Of a stretch of DNA of 64,000 nt, positions 7,702-16,603 are shown piece after piece; positions within the stretch are counted from its first letter, which is position 1; each line of letters opens with the position of its first letter. The stretch spans positions 1 through 64,000 of the forward strand of contig JAHBWE010000011.1 in NCBI GenBank assembly GCA_019637155.1, read 5' to 3'. The DNA comes from Labilithrix sp. (GTDB lineage Bacteria > Myxococcota_A > Polyangia > Polyangiales > Polyangiaceae). Made by a program: the position numbers and the translations under genes. The notes below the pieces were generated by a model that searched no databases, was not told the DNA's origin, and was given only the letters and a program-made list of their open reading frames with translations.

Positions 7702-8578
7702 GCCGCTCGACGACGGCGCGGAGGGTGGGCTCGCTCCAGCGCTCCTTCCGCCCGATCACCCAGAACCGCGAGCGCCCGAAGTGGCTCGTCACGTCGAAGG
7801 CGCGGACGCCGCGCGCGTCGACGCGGTGGCCCGGGAGGAGGGAGAGGAACGTCGCGCCGATCCCCGCGCGCACGTACTCGAGCGCGGCGGCGCGGCCCTC
7901 GACCTCGACGCGGATCGCGGCGTCGTGGGGCGCGAGCCGATCCATCACGCGGCGCCGCGTGCGCGACGACTCGCCGTAGAGGACGAGCGGGGTGCTCGCC
8001 ATCTGCGCGAGCGTGACGCGCGACGCCTTCGCGAGCGCGTGCGTCTTCGGGACGACGAACCACAGTCGATCGTCGGCGACGTGTCGATGGGCGAGGCCCT
8101 GCGGCGGCTCGTCGGCGCGCACGACGCCGAGGTCGACCTCGCGCCCGCGCACGAGCGACTCGCACAGCGCGCCGCCCGCGCGCCGCACGACGAGCTGCAC
8201 CGGGCGGGTGCGCCGCTCGAGATCGACGAGGACACGGGGAAGGAGCTCGGTCGTGATCGTGCCGGTGCATCCGACGACGACGCGCTCGCGGGCGGCGACG
8301 ACGTCGGCGCGGAGCTCCTTCGCCCCTGCGACGAGGCGCTCGGCGCGCTCGGCGAGGCGCTGCCCCGCGGCGCTGGGGCGGAGCGCGGCGCCGCGGCCTT
8401 CGAGGAGCGGCGCCCCGATCCAGTCGTCGAGCGTGCGGATGCGCCGGCGGAGCACGCTGCGATCGACGCCGAGGACGCGCGCGCTCGCCTCGAAGGCGCC
8501 GGGGCGGCCGCGCCGGACCTCGACGAGCAGCGTCGTGAACGACTCGAGGTGAAGGAGGAGATCGCCCGGATACAGCAT
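7619..8578 (-). CDS. LysR-family transcriptional regulator
   Basis: 319 residues from the ATG at 8578. Residues 1-65 form the winged helix-turn-helix: a helix at LHLESFTTLLVEV, AFEASARVLGVDRSVLRRRI, then the LLEGRGAALRPSAAGQRL wing. An effector-binding periplasmic-binding-like domain follows (VVGCTGTITTELLPRVLVDL, WFVVPKTHALAKA). The C-terminal 25 residues are Arg/Ser/Pro-rich and lie where the gene overlaps DUF3160 by 83 bp, so the tail may be unstructured. It is divergent from the NUDIX gene with only about 73 bp between starts; LysR regulators often control their divergent neighbour, making the NUDIX gene the first candidate target. Confidence 0.82.
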   Translation of the reverse strand: MLYPGDLLLHLESFTTLLVEVRRGRPGAFEASARVLGVDRSVLRRRIRTLDDWIGAPLLEGRGAALRPSAAGQRLAERAERLVAGAKELRADVVAARERVVVGCTGTITTELLPRVLVDLERRTRPVQLVVRRAGGALCESLVRGREVDLGVVRADEPPQGLAHRHVADDRLWFVVPKTHALAKASRVTLAQMASTPLVLYGESSRTRRRVMDRLAPHDAAIRVEVEGRAAALEYVRAGIGATFLSLLPGHRVDARGVRAFDVTSHFGRSRFWVIGRKERWSEPTLRAVVERLSARRDRRTSPPPRGDSGTGSSSTPRR

Positions 8579-8651
8579 GATGCATAGCGTGCACCATTTC
8601 GGAGCAAACGATGCGTGGATTGCTCCTTCACGCGATGCCATCGTTCATCGC

Positions 8652-9095
8652 ATGGGAAGCATCGTGCTCGTAGTGGTGCCGAACGAAGGGCGTTATCTCG
8701 TCGTCGAGGAGCTCGACGGCACGTGGTACCTGCCGGCCGGGAAGGTGGAGCCCGGCGAGAACCTCATCGCGGCGGCGGTGCGCGAGACGGCAGAGGAGGC
8801 TGGAATCGCGATCGGGCTCCGCGGCCTCCTCGCGATCGAGCACGACCCGCGGCGGTTCCGCTTCGTGTTCGTCGGCTACCCCGCGCTGAACGTCCCGCCG
8901 AAGAGCCGGCCCGATCGCCACACGCGGGGCGCCGCGTGGAAGACGAGGGCGGAGCTCGCGAAGATGCCGCTCCGCCACCCCGAGGTGCTCGCGTGGATCG
9001 AGCGCTACGAGGCCGCGACCGCGCTCCTGCCGTGCGCGGCGTACCATCCGTACGCCCTCGACGCGCCGAGCATGTGGTCCGCGACGCTGGGCTGA
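8652..9095 (+). CDS. NUDIX hydrolase
   Basis: 147 residues from the ATG at 8652; the frame is open back to an ATG at 8577, but that would overlap the divergent LysR start. The complete NUDIX box (G, five residues, E, seven residues, REtaEEaGI) spans GKVEPGENL...RETAEEAGI, giving the Mg-binding glutamates. The YLPAGKVEPGE context resembles enzymes acting on nucleotide or dinucleotide pyrophosphates. The exact substrate cannot be told. Cytosolic. Probably regulated by the divergent LysR protein (inference). Confidence 0.85.
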   Translation: MGSIVLVVVPNEGRYLVVEELDGTWYLPAGKVEPGENLIAAAVRETAEEAGIAIGLRGLLAIEHDPRRFRFVFVGYPALNVPPKSRPDRHTRGAAWKTRAELAKMPLRHPEVLAWIERYEAATALLPCAAYHPYALDAPSMWSATLG

Positions 9096-9147
9096 CCCGC
9101 GCGCCGCGGGCCGTTCAGCGCCGCCGCTCCGCCGCGCCGTCGAGCGC

Positions 9148-10107
9148 TCAGTTCGGGGCCTTCTCCCAGGCGTGCGCGGCGCCGTGGACGTTCCAGCATT
9201 CCCAGTCGTGCGCGGCGGCGTCGACGGGGCGCTCGCAGCCGGCGAGCGCCTCGCCCTTCGCGCTGAAGAGGCTGAGGCTCTCCGCGCCCTCCGCCGCGCC
9301 CGGCGCCGACGGGTGGAACGCGTAGTCGATGCGCGCCGTCTCGAAGCGCGCGACCCAGCGCCAGGTGTCGTCCGCGGGGACGGACTCGTCCGCGAGCGAC
9401 ACGAAGTGCCCGATCGGATCGACGTCGATCATCGCGCGCGCCTCGTTCGCGTAGCGGTAGGCGAGCATCGCGACGCCGGGGAGCCTCGTCTCGATCTTCG
9501 GGGCGGACGAGGCCGCGTGGGTCCCGCGGTAGCCGGGCGGCCAGAGCTCGGTGAGCGTCCCGCGGATGTGTCCGTCGAAGGCGGCGACGTTCGGCCTCGG
9601 CGTCGCGCCGAGATCGGAGGGCTTCACGAGCATGCCGCCGCGCTCGAAGCCCGCGTATTCCATGCCGTCGCGCGGGATCTGCGGCGGCCCGAACCAGTGC
9701 AGCTTCCCGAGCTCGAAGCGCAGCGCGACGTCGAGGCCGAGGCCCGCGACGCCGACGACCTTCGGGAACTGCGCGCCGACGTCGATGTCGACGTCGACGC
9801 ACGCGATCGGTCCGGGCTCGTCGCCCGGGCCGACGTAGAAGAACGCGGCGCCGCGCGTGTAGCGGCGCAGGTTCCACTCGCGCGTGCCGGCGGCCATCGC
9901 CTTGTAGCAGGTGCCGCGCGTGAGGACGGCCTCGGGCCGCGTGCGGTTCGGGTCCTTCGTGAACCCGAACGCCGACTCGATCTCGTCGAAGCTCGCGCTC
10001 TCGACGAGGTCGGCGCTGTCGTTCGAGGCGGCGACCTCAGCGCCGGGATCGCTGTTCGTGCAAGCAAAGACGAAGGCAGGGACGAGGAAGAGGAGGGCGC
10101 GGTTCAT
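9148..10107 (-). CDS. Lipoprotein of unknown function
   Basis: 319 residues with a lipoprotein signal MNRALLFLVPAFVFAC (Cys16). The mature protein starts with an acidic Ser/Asp/Ala linker, then a mixed alpha/beta domain with GTCYKAMAAGTREWNLRR, a FFYVGPGDEPGPIACVDVDI strand pair and a final CERPVDAAAHDWECW pair of cysteines. No recognised family. It lies downstream of the pncB-nadE run but is separated from nadE by 153 bp containing no obvious motif, so it probably has its own promoter. Confidence 0.65.
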   Translation of the reverse strand: MNRALLFLVPAFVFACTNSDPGAEVAASNDSADLVESASFDEIESAFGFTKDPNRTRPEAVLTRGTCYKAMAAGTREWNLRRYTRGAAFFYVGPGDEPGPIACVDVDIDVGAQFPKVVGVAGLGLDVALRFELGKLHWFGPPQIPRDGMEYAGFERGGMLVKPSDLGATPRPNVAAFDGHIRGTLTELWPPGYRGTHAASSAPKIETRLPGVAMLAYRYANEARAMIDVDPIGHFVSLADESVPADDTWRWVARFETARIDYAFHPSAPGAAEGAESLSLFSAKGEALAGCERPVDAAAHDWECWNVHGAAHAWEKAPN

Positions 10108-10260
10108 CGAGAGGCTCCTTGTGCGCGCGACTCGCTCGCGCTGCGTCGCCTCTCTCGAGCAGCGCCCGTGCCAGCGGCGGGCCCGGTGTTTCCGCGCCGT
10201 TGCGACGGATCGTCCGCGTGCCGCTGTGTCTCCGGCGCGTGACGGCGATTACTTCACTCC

Positions 10261-12165
10261 CTATGCCCACTCCGTTCGCTGGACGACCGGGAGCTGGAGC
10301 GCGCGCTCGCGATCGAGGTCCAGGTTGCCGACGTGGAGGCAGAGCGGCGTCTGCACCCACTTGTAGATCGAGATCGTGAACAGGCGCGCGAAGCGCGTGG
10401 CCCAGGTCTCCACCTTCGCCGGCTCGTGCTCCGGGAACATCGCGAGGAGGACCTGCTTGACCTCGTCGGGCGCCATCTTCTCGCCGGCGTAGAGCGCGAA
10501 GCACGCGTCGAGGACCGGGAACGGCATCAGGTCCTTCTCGTCCTCTTGATCGTCCGCCAGCTCCGCCGACGCCGGCTTCTTCAGCGTCAGCTCGACCCCG
10601 GTGTAGCCGTGCTTCTCGAGCAGGTAGTCGAGGAGGTAGTTCACGACCGTCTTCGGCACGTTCGCGATGACGCTGAGCGCGCCCTCCATGTCGCCGCCGA
10701 TCGTCGTGTAGCCGACCGCCTTCTCGCTCATGTTGCTCGTCTGGAGGAAGAGGCCCGCCGCGGAGTTGGTCCACGTCCACATCCGCTGCGCACGGACGCG
10801 CGCCTGCGCGTTCTGGCGCGCCATCGCGCCGAGCTTCTCGCCCGGCTGCAGCATCTTCGTCACCGCCTCGAGCTCGCGCTCGAACGCGTCGTCGATCGAG
10901 ACGACCGCGAACGGCGTGTCGAAGTCCTTCGCCGTGGCCTCCGCGGCGGCGTGGGTCTCCTTCGACGAGTAGCGCGACGGCATGAAGAACGCGCGGAGGA
11001 CCTCCTTCGCCTTCGCCTTCTCCGCCTCCGCGCCGAGGTGGCCCCAGCGCTGCTTGATCCAGCGGCGCGCGATGTAGAGCACGAGGACGGAGTCGCGCCC
11101 GCCCGAGAGCGCGACGCCGATCGTCTTGAACGCCCCCGTCTTCTCGAAGTAGTCGCCGACGCCGAGCGCGAGCGCGTCGAGGAGGTCCTCGCAGAAGTCC
11201 TCGCGCGGGGTCGTGCGCGGCGGGGCGCCGGGGAGGAAGAAGCTCTTGTCGACCGGGAACGGGTAGACGAGCGCGTCGCGCGGCGTCGTCGGCTCCGTCA
11301 CGCGGACGCGGCGGATGTTCGGCTCCGTCGCGGCGAACGTCTCCTGATCCGCGCGCCAGGTCGTGTTCTCGTTGCGCAGGCGGCGGGTGCGATCGAGGTC
11401 GACGTTCACCGCGCTGAAGCCCTCGCGGTAGCGCTCGCGCTCGAGGACGATGCGCCCGTTCTGCGCGACGAAGCCGCCGCCGTCGAAGACGAGCCCGTCG
11501 TTCGCGCCGACGATGTTCGCGTAGACGACGGTGCACTGGTTGTCGCCCGCGCGCGTCGCGAGCATCTCGCGCCGCGTGGAGATGACGCCGAGGCGGAAGG
11601 GCGAGGCGGAGAGGTTCACGATCACCTCCGCGCCGGCGTAGGAGCGACGGCGCATCGGGCCGTCCGGCGACCAGCAGTCCTCGCAGACCTCGAGCGCGAC
11701 GACGCCGAAGTCGCAATCGAAGATCAGGTCGCCGAAGGGGACGCCGTGGACCTCGTCCTGCAGGCCCGGCAGCCCTCGCGCGTAGACGCGCGCCTCGTAG
11801 AAGACGTTGTACGTCGGCAGCTTCTCCTTCGGCACGACGCCGAGGATCTTGCCGCGATGCACGAGCGCGGCACAGTTGTAGAGGTGCGAGCCGCGCGCGA
11901 CGGTGAGGCCGATCGCGATGAGCGAGGGGAGCGCGCTCGTCTCCTTCGCGAAGCGCTCGAGCTCGCGCCACTGCGCGTCGACGAACGCGCGCCACTGGAC
12001 GAGGTCCTCCGGCGAGTAGCCGGCGATGAGCTGCTCCGGGAGCGCGATCAGCGTCGCGCCGTCGGCGGCGGCCTCCTTCGCCGACGCGATCGCGCGGTCG
12101 ACGTTCGAGCGAACGGCGCCGACGGTGGTGTTGACGTTCACGACCGCGATGCGGACGAGTCTCAT
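10261..12165 (-). CDS. nadE: Glutamine-hydrolysing NAD+ synthetase
   Basis: 634 residues, the usual size for the two-domain bacterial enzyme. The N-terminal nitrilase-like glutaminase domain has the catalytic triad: Glu44 in ALPEQLIAGY, Lys113 in VVPKEKLPTYN and Cys161 in LEVCEDCW. The C-terminal synthetase domain carries the ATP-pyrophosphatase loop LSGGRDSVLVLY. It makes NAD+ from deamido-NAD+, ATP and glutamine, with ammonia channelled between domains. It lies 28 nt after pncB on the same strand, forming a salvage pair in the cytosol; nadD, the intermediate step, lies 23 kb away. Confidence 0.95.
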   Translation of the reverse strand: MRLVRIAVVNVNTTVGAVRSNVDRAIASAKEAAADGATLIALPEQLIAGYSPEDLVQWRAFVDAQWRELERFAKETSALPSLIAIGLTVARGSHLYNCAALVHRGKILGVVPKEKLPTYNVFYEARVYARGLPGLQDEVHGVPFGDLIFDCDFGVVALEVCEDCWSPDGPMRRRSYAGAEVIVNLSASPFRLGVISTRREMLATRAGDNQCTVVYANIVGANDGLVFDGGGFVAQNGRIVLERERYREGFSAVNVDLDRTRRLRNENTTWRADQETFAATEPNIRRVRVTEPTTPRDALVYPFPVDKSFFLPGAPPRTTPREDFCEDLLDALALGVGDYFEKTGAFKTIGVALSGGRDSVLVLYIARRWIKQRWGHLGAEAEKAKAKEVLRAFFMPSRYSSKETHAAAEATAKDFDTPFAVVSIDDAFERELEAVTKMLQPGEKLGAMARQNAQARVRAQRMWTWTNSAAGLFLQTSNMSEKAVGYTTIGGDMEGALSVIANVPKTVVNYLLDYLLEKHGYTGVELTLKKPASAELADDQEDEKDLMPFPVLDACFALYAGEKMAPDEVKQVLLAMFPEHEPAKVETWATRFARLFTISIYKWVQTPLCLHVGNLDLDRERALQLPVVQRTEWA

Positions 12166-12193
12166 GGTCCGAGCCTATCTCCTGTTGGGTTGT

Positions 12194-13618
12194 CTAGCTC
12201 TCCGCGACCAGGCGCTCGATTTCGCGCACGAGCCCGTCCGACGCGACGAGCTTGCGCTTCGCCTCTCCCTTCGCCACCGCGCGCATCTCCGGCGAGAGCG
12301 ACTCCATCTCTTCCTTGGCCCGCGCGCGCGCGGCGGCGAGGTCCGCGCGCACGTCGTCCTTCTTCACCGGCGCCCCGCCGCGCCAGAACGGCGTGAGCAG
12401 CGCGCGCGCCCCACCCCCCGGGCTCGGCTCCTTCTGCAGCGCGACGAGATCGTGATCGTGGTAGCGCCACACCTGGAGCTCGCCCGGCAGCGTGGCCTTG
12501 CCCGATCCCTTCGCGACCTTCATCGTCACCGCGCCGTAGCCGTTGACGACGAGCTTCGCGACCGCGCCGACGCCGGTCGCGGAGTCGGGGGAGCAGACGA
12601 TGTTCTCGCCGATGCCGAAGCCGTCGACGAGGTCGCGCAGCTCCTCGACGCGCCCCTCGTCGAGGCCGTCGGAGACGTAGATCTTCGCCTGCGGCGCGCC
12701 GAGGTCGGCGAGGAGCTTCCGCGCGCGCAGCACCGATTCGACCGACACGTTGGAGTCGATGCGGATCGCGCCGAGCTGCTTGTTCGTCGCCTCGACCGCG
12801 TGGCGGATGCCGCGCTCGGTGTCGTAGGTGTCGATCAGCATCGTGGTCGGGACGCCCTCGAACGTGCGCTGGTACGCCTCGAAGAAGCCGCGCTCGCTCT
12901 CGGCGCGGGAGAGCTCGGGCCGCTCCGCCGCCTGGATCGCGAAGTGGTCCATCGTGCCGGTGCTCGTGATGCCCCAGCGCGCGTACGCGGCGATGTTGGA
13001 GGTGGAGTGGACGCCCGCGACCCACGCCGCCCACGACGCGTCGAGCGCGGCGTCGGGGTGCGTCCGCCGCTGCCCGAACTCCATGACGCTCTTGTCGCGC
13101 GCGGCGAGCACGACGCGCGCCGCCTTCGACGCGACCATCGACATGTGGTTGATGTACCCGAGCCACGGCGTCTCGATCAGCTTCGCGCGCAGCATGTCGG
13201 TGCGGACCTGCAGGAGCGGCGTGTAGATCGTGAGCGGCGCGCCCGCGACTTCGAGCGGCGTGCCGTCGGTGCGCGACGCCTTCCCCGCGAAGGCGAGGGT
13301 GCCCTCCGGCATCGCGTCGATCGAGCCGACGAACCCCTCGAGCGCGCGGAGCCGCTCGACGACGGCGCCGCGCTTCGAGAGCGCGGGACCGATCGCGGAG
13401 TGGGACTCGAGCGCCGACAGCTCGTCCTCGTCGATCGCCATCTGCTCCGCGTGCTCGAGGATGCGGCGGAGCCCGGTGAAGAGGACGAACCGCCGCTCCT
13501 TCGGCATCCGCCGGAAGAAGAACGCCATCGTCACCTCGTGATCGAGGCGCCCCTCGTCCGCGTGCGTGAGGAGCGTCGTCAGCTGGTACGCGTCGATGCC
13601 GAGGGTCGGTAGCGTCAT
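12194..13618 (-). CDS. pncB: Nicotinate phosphoribosyltransferase
   Basis: 474 residues from the ATG at 13618 (MTLPTLGIDAYQLTTLL); seven extra in-frame codons upstream look non-coding. Family signatures are the AYQLT...AFFFRRMP N-terminus and HSTSNIAAYARWGITSTGTM, the region of the PRPP/nicotinate-site histidine and backbone loop. It converts nicotinate, PRPP and ATP to nicotinate mononucleotide, the first step of Preiss-Handler salvage. It precedes nadE by 28 nt and follows the beta-propeller gene by 39 nt, so these three may share a transcript. Confidence 0.93.
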   Translation of the reverse strand: MTLPTLGIDAYQLTTLLTHADEGRLDHEVTMAFFFRRMPKERRFVLFTGLRRILEHAEQMAIDEDELSALESHSAIGPALSKRGAVVERLRALEGFVGSIDAMPEGTLAFAGKASRTDGTPLEVAGAPLTIYTPLLQVRTDMLRAKLIETPWLGYINHMSMVASKAARVVLAARDKSVMEFGQRRTHPDAALDASWAAWVAGVHSTSNIAAYARWGITSTGTMDHFAIQAAERPELSRAESERGFFEAYQRTFEGVPTTMLIDTYDTERGIRHAVEATNKQLGAIRIDSNVSVESVLRARKLLADLGAPQAKIYVSDGLDEGRVEELRDLVDGFGIGENIVCSPDSATGVGAVAKLVVNGYGAVTMKVAKGSGKATLPGELQVWRYHDHDLVALQKEPSPGGGARALLTPFWRGGAPVKKDDVRADLAAARARAKEEMESLSPEMRAVAKGEAKRKLVASDGLVREIERLVAES

Positions 13619-13657
13619 GTTGGAAAGGTGGGTCCCCAAGAAAGAGTGTCAAGGACT

Positions 13658-14719
13658 CTATTTCGTGTCGGACCAGTTGGCGTCCCAGGGGTGGTGGGGG
13701 CGACGGATCCAGGTGTCGATCTTGGCGAGGGCGCTTTGGGGATCGCCGCCGGTTCCCTCGAAGCCGACGAGGTAGACGTGCGAGTCCCACCAGCCCGTGA
13801 CGAGCGCGCGCTTGCCGTCGGGGAAGAGGGTGATGCCGCTGCCGCGGTCCATCCCCGGGACGCGGTACACGCGCGCGGTCCAGTCTCGCGTGTCGACGAC
13901 GGAGACCGAGTTCGTCTCCGGGCCATAGTCCGCCGACCACACCCAGCGTCCGCCCTTCGCGACCTCGACCGACTTCGGCGAGCTGCCGACGTGGAGGGTG
14001 TGCACCACCTTCTCCGTCGAGGTGTCGACCGCGTGCAGCATCGAGTCGTGGTAGCAGCTGATGAACAGCGTCTTGTCGTCGGGGGAGAGCGACAGGTGGC
14101 GCGGGATCGCGCACGCCGCGAGCGTGTGGCGCTCCTTGAGCTCCGGGCCGGTGAACACGTCGATCGACGCGCTGTTGAAGTTCGCGGCGTAGAGCGTGCC
14201 GTCGCGCGTCACCGCCGTGCCGCGCGGGTTCAGGCCCGTCGTCGAGAGCGTGCGCACGACCTTGCCGGTCGCGATCTCGATCTGCGAGACCGACTGGCCC
14301 GACCAGTTCGCGGCGAAGAGGTACGCGCCGTCGGCGGAGGGGACGAGGACCTTCGGGTGGAGGCCGACCGTGATCTCGCGCGTCACGCGCCTCGTCTCGA
14401 GGTCGACGAACTGGACGCTGTTGCGGAGGAAGTTCGACGCGTAGATCGTCTTGCCGTCGGGCGAGAGGACGCTCTCGACGACGGTGCCGGGCAGATCGAT
14501 CGACGCCTGATAGGTGAGCGTCTCCGCGTCGAACACGTCGATGTTCCGGCTGTCGGCGTGGCCGAAGTTCGTGACGTAGGCGCGCTTGCCGTCGGGCGAG
14601 AGGGCGACGCCCTTCGGCATCGAGCCCGTCTCCGCGACCGCCTGCACCTCGAGCAGCGGCGGCTGCGCGTGCGCGGCGCCGGCGAGCGTCAGGACCGAAA
14701 AGAGCGCCCGCAGCTTCAC
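13658..14719 (-). CDS. Secreted YncE-like beta-propeller protein
   Basis: 353 residues. Residues 1-18 (MKLRALFSVLTLAGAAHA) form a Sec signal peptide with an AHA cleavage site. The rest is built of repeated blades of the form SPDGKRAYVTNF, SPDGKTIYASNF, GTLYAANFNSASIDVF and FPDGKRALVTGW, the YVTN/YncE seven-bladed propeller signature. Such proteins act in the periplasm or outside as binding scaffolds; no catalytic residues are evident. It sits 39 nt upstream of pncB and 13 nt downstream of the next lipoprotein gene, so it is part of the minus-strand run, though nothing ties it to NAD metabolism. Confidence 0.82.
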   Translation of the reverse strand: MKLRALFSVLTLAGAAHAQPPLLEVQAVAETGSMPKGVALSPDGKRAYVTNFGHADSRNIDVFDAETLTYQASIDLPGTVVESVLSPDGKTIYASNFLRNSVQFVDLETRRVTREITVGLHPKVLVPSADGAYLFAANWSGQSVSQIEIATGKVVRTLSTTGLNPRGTAVTRDGTLYAANFNSASIDVFTGPELKERHTLAACAIPRHLSLSPDDKTLFISCYHDSMLHAVDTSTEKVVHTLHVGSSPKSVEVAKGGRWVWSADYGPETNSVSVVDTRDWTARVYRVPGMDRGSGITLFPDGKRALVTGWWDSHVYLVGFEGTGGDPQSALAKIDTWIRRPHHPWDANWSDTK

Positions 14720-14732
14720 GCGCCCGAAGGTA

Positions 14733-15878
14733 TCAGAACGTCGCGCGGCGATCTCGAACGGCGAGCCAGAAGGCGGCCTCGCCTCGCTTCAGGTGGCACG
14801 GCGACGTCGCGATCGGCTTCATGTGCTCCGTCGCCTGATCGAGGTGGCCGTGCGCCGCGAACGCGAGGGCGACGTAGTACTCCGCGATCTGGCGGTTCCC
14901 TTCGTCGTCGCCGGTGTCGCCCTTCGCGACGCGGTACAGGGCGTGGATCGCGTCCATGTACTTCTCGGCGTCGAACAGGCGCTTGCCTTGCGCGGCCTGC
15001 TCCGTCATCTGCCCCGCCGCCGGCAGCGGACACTTCGCCGGCGCGGGCGGCGGCACCGGCGGGAACGACGACGGGAGCGATCCCGGCGGGCCGCGGAGCG
15101 CGCGCGCCTCGATCGCGATCGGCGGCGCCTTCGACGCGTCGATCGTGTCCTTCGACCACGGACCGTCGAGCGTGTCGCCCCAGCGCACGGCGTAGGCGCC
15201 GTCGTCGATGCGGGTCGCGTAGTGCGTCGCCTTCGCGCAGTCCGGACCGCGGAGGTCCGCGGCGCCGAGCGGTGGCGGGACGCTCTCCACCACCTCGCCC
15301 CAGCGCGCGGGCGCGCGCGAGCGCCGGAGGTCCTCGAGCCACGACGGGCGCCGTGACGCGTCGACGCGCCGCTCGATCGCGAGCGCGTCGCGAGCGTCGT
15401 GATGGGCGCGGACGTAGAGGTTCCCCGCGCCGGCGATGCGCACGTCGGTGCCGAGCAGGTCCTCGGTCGGGATCACCTGCAGCGGCGCGGGCAAGGTCTC
15501 GGGGCGGGGGCGATCGGAGAGCCAGGGCACGGGCCGCGTGCACGCGAGGACGTGCACCTCCATGTTGCACGCGCGATGCTCGAGGTGGAGCGCGATCACC
15601 TCGCCCTTGCGGCTCCGCTCGTCGATCGCGGCGCGCACCTCTTCGTCGAGCCCGACGAGCCCGATCTCGGCGTCCCCGCGCAGCGGCGGGGCGGGGCCGC
15701 GGCACCGCGGATGGCTCGCGAGCATGTCCGTCCCCGCGTGCCCCGCACCTCGAGCGGGACTGCTCGCGCACCCAGCGACGACGACCAGCGCGTAGAGGAC
15801 CGGGGCCCCAATGCCCGAAGAGCGGCGCCCGCGGGCGCCGGTCGATGGGTTGGGGCGGGGTATGGGGCAGAGCCCCAT
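14733..15878 (-). CDS. Lipoprotein with helical repeat tail, unknown function
   Basis: About 381 residues from the ATG at 15878; a TTG at 15884 would overlap the upstream stop (TTGA) and is an alternative start. A hydrophobic stretch LYALVVVAGC gives a likely lipobox, but the leader before it is unusually long and coincides with a GC-rich repeat carrying an 18-bp palindrome (15823-15840). The middle has scattered cysteines and a RWGEVVESVPPP segment. The C-terminal 90 residues (KRLFDAEKYMDAIHALYRV, EYYVALAFAAHGHLDQATEHM) look like TPR helices. No family recognised. Confidence 0.6.
   Translation of the reverse strand: MGLCPIPRPNPSTGARGRRSSGIGAPVLYALVVVAGCASSPARGAGHAGTDMLASHPRCRGPAPPLRGDAEIGLVGLDEEVRAAIDERSRKGEVIALHLEHRACNMEVHVLACTRPVPWLSDRPRPETLPAPLQVIPTEDLLGTDVRIAGAGNLYVRAHHDARDALAIERRVDASRRPSWLEDLRRSRAPARWGEVVESVPPPLGAADLRGPDCAKATHYATRIDDGAYAVRWGDTLDGPWSKDTIDASKAPPIAIEARALRGPPGSLPSSFPPVPPPAPAKCPLPAAGQMTEQAAQGKRLFDAEKYMDAIHALYRVAKGDTGDDEGNRQIAEYYVALAFAAHGHLDQATEHMKPIATSPCHLKRGEAAFWLAVRDRRATF
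15804..15878 (-). repeat. GC-rich dispersed repeat, copy 2, with strong hairpins
   Basis: Related to 5355-5409 by its ends. It contains a perfect palindrome CGGCGCCC-GC-GGGCGCCG (15823-15840) and a short stem ATGGGGC-AGA-GCCCCAT (15862-15878). It overlaps the 5' end of the lipoprotein gene ending at 14733 and may have been inserted between that gene and the transglycosylase gene. Confidence 0.35.
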
Positions 15879-15880
15879 CG

Positions 15881-16540
15881 TCAATGAGTGGGCTCGGGCG
15901 GCGCGAGGCTCGCGTCGACGACGTCCGGGATCGTGCGGTAGCGGCGGTAGAACTTGGTGACCTTCACGACGTAGTCGCGCGTCTGCGCGTAGGGCGGGAT
16001 CCCGCCGTGCGAGATGACGGCGTTCTCGCCCGCGTTGTACGCGGCGATCGTGAAGTCGAGGTTGCCGTTGAACATGTTCGCGAGGACGCGGAGGTAGCGC
16101 ACGCCGCCGTAGATGTTCTCGCGCGGATCGTTGATGTCCTTCACGCCGAGCCGCTCCGCCGTCTGGGGCATGAGCTGCATGAGGCCGCGCGCGCCCGCGG
16201 AGCTCACCGCGCGCGGGTCGTAGTCGCTCTCGACCTTGATCACCGCGCGAATGAGCTGCTCGGGGAGCTGGTAGAGGATCGCGGCGCCGCGGATGTGCTC
16301 GTCGTAGCGGCTGTAGCGCGAGAGGTCGCGGTCTTGCGGCGCGAACGCGGGCGCGCCGCCGCGGGTGGGCTTCGCGTCGCCCTTCATGTAGAGCTGCGCG
16401 CCCGCGCTCGGACGGTTCGTGAACGAGATCGTCCCGTCAGGCCCGACCGTCTTGAAGATGTCCGCCGCCGCCGTGAGCGGCAGGAGCCCGACCGACGCAC
16501 CGATCAGAACGCGGAGCAGGCGGAGCGACGCAGACCTCAT
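15881..16540 (-). CDS. Lytic transglycosylase (SLT domain) with DUF4124-like N-terminus
   Basis: 219 residues from the ATG at 16540. A signal peptide (residues 1-25, ending TAAA) is followed by ADIFKTVGPDGTISFTNRPS, the DUF4124 pattern, then an SLT domain. The catalytic Glu is in IKVESDYDPRAVSSAGARG, followed by GLMQLMPQTAERLG and IAAYNAGENAV, the three SLT motifs in order. The enzyme cleaves the glycan of peptidoglycan in the periplasm, giving anhydro-muropeptides. Its stop lies 2 nt before the ATG of the next gene (or overlaps its alternative TTG). Confidence 0.9.
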   Translation of the reverse strand: MRSASLRLLRVLIGASVGLLPLTAAADIFKTVGPDGTISFTNRPSAGAQLYMKGDAKPTRGGAPAFAPQDRDLSRYSRYDEHIRGAAILYQLPEQLIRAVIKVESDYDPRAVSSAGARGLMQLMPQTAERLGVKDINDPRENIYGGVRYLRVLANMFNGNLDFTIAAYNAGENAVISHGGIPPYAQTRDYVVKVTKFYRRYRTIPDVVDASLAPPEPTH

Positions 16541-16603
16541 CGTTCGAATTGTCCCAAGTGCGCCGTCCTTTCGCAACTAACCAAGCGCGCCCGTCATTCC
16601 CGA

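Noticed and set aside
9089..9120. A fourth copy of the ECF-type motif after the NUDIX gene
   Set aside because: GTTCAGCG is present but the second box reads CTGACCC instead of GTNACCG, and the site lies between convergent genes with no target.
10108..10260. Regulatory element between nadE and the 9148-10107 lipoprotein
   Set aside because: The 153 bp show only short GC-rich matches expected by chance; no convincing dyad, promoter or riboswitch could be seen.
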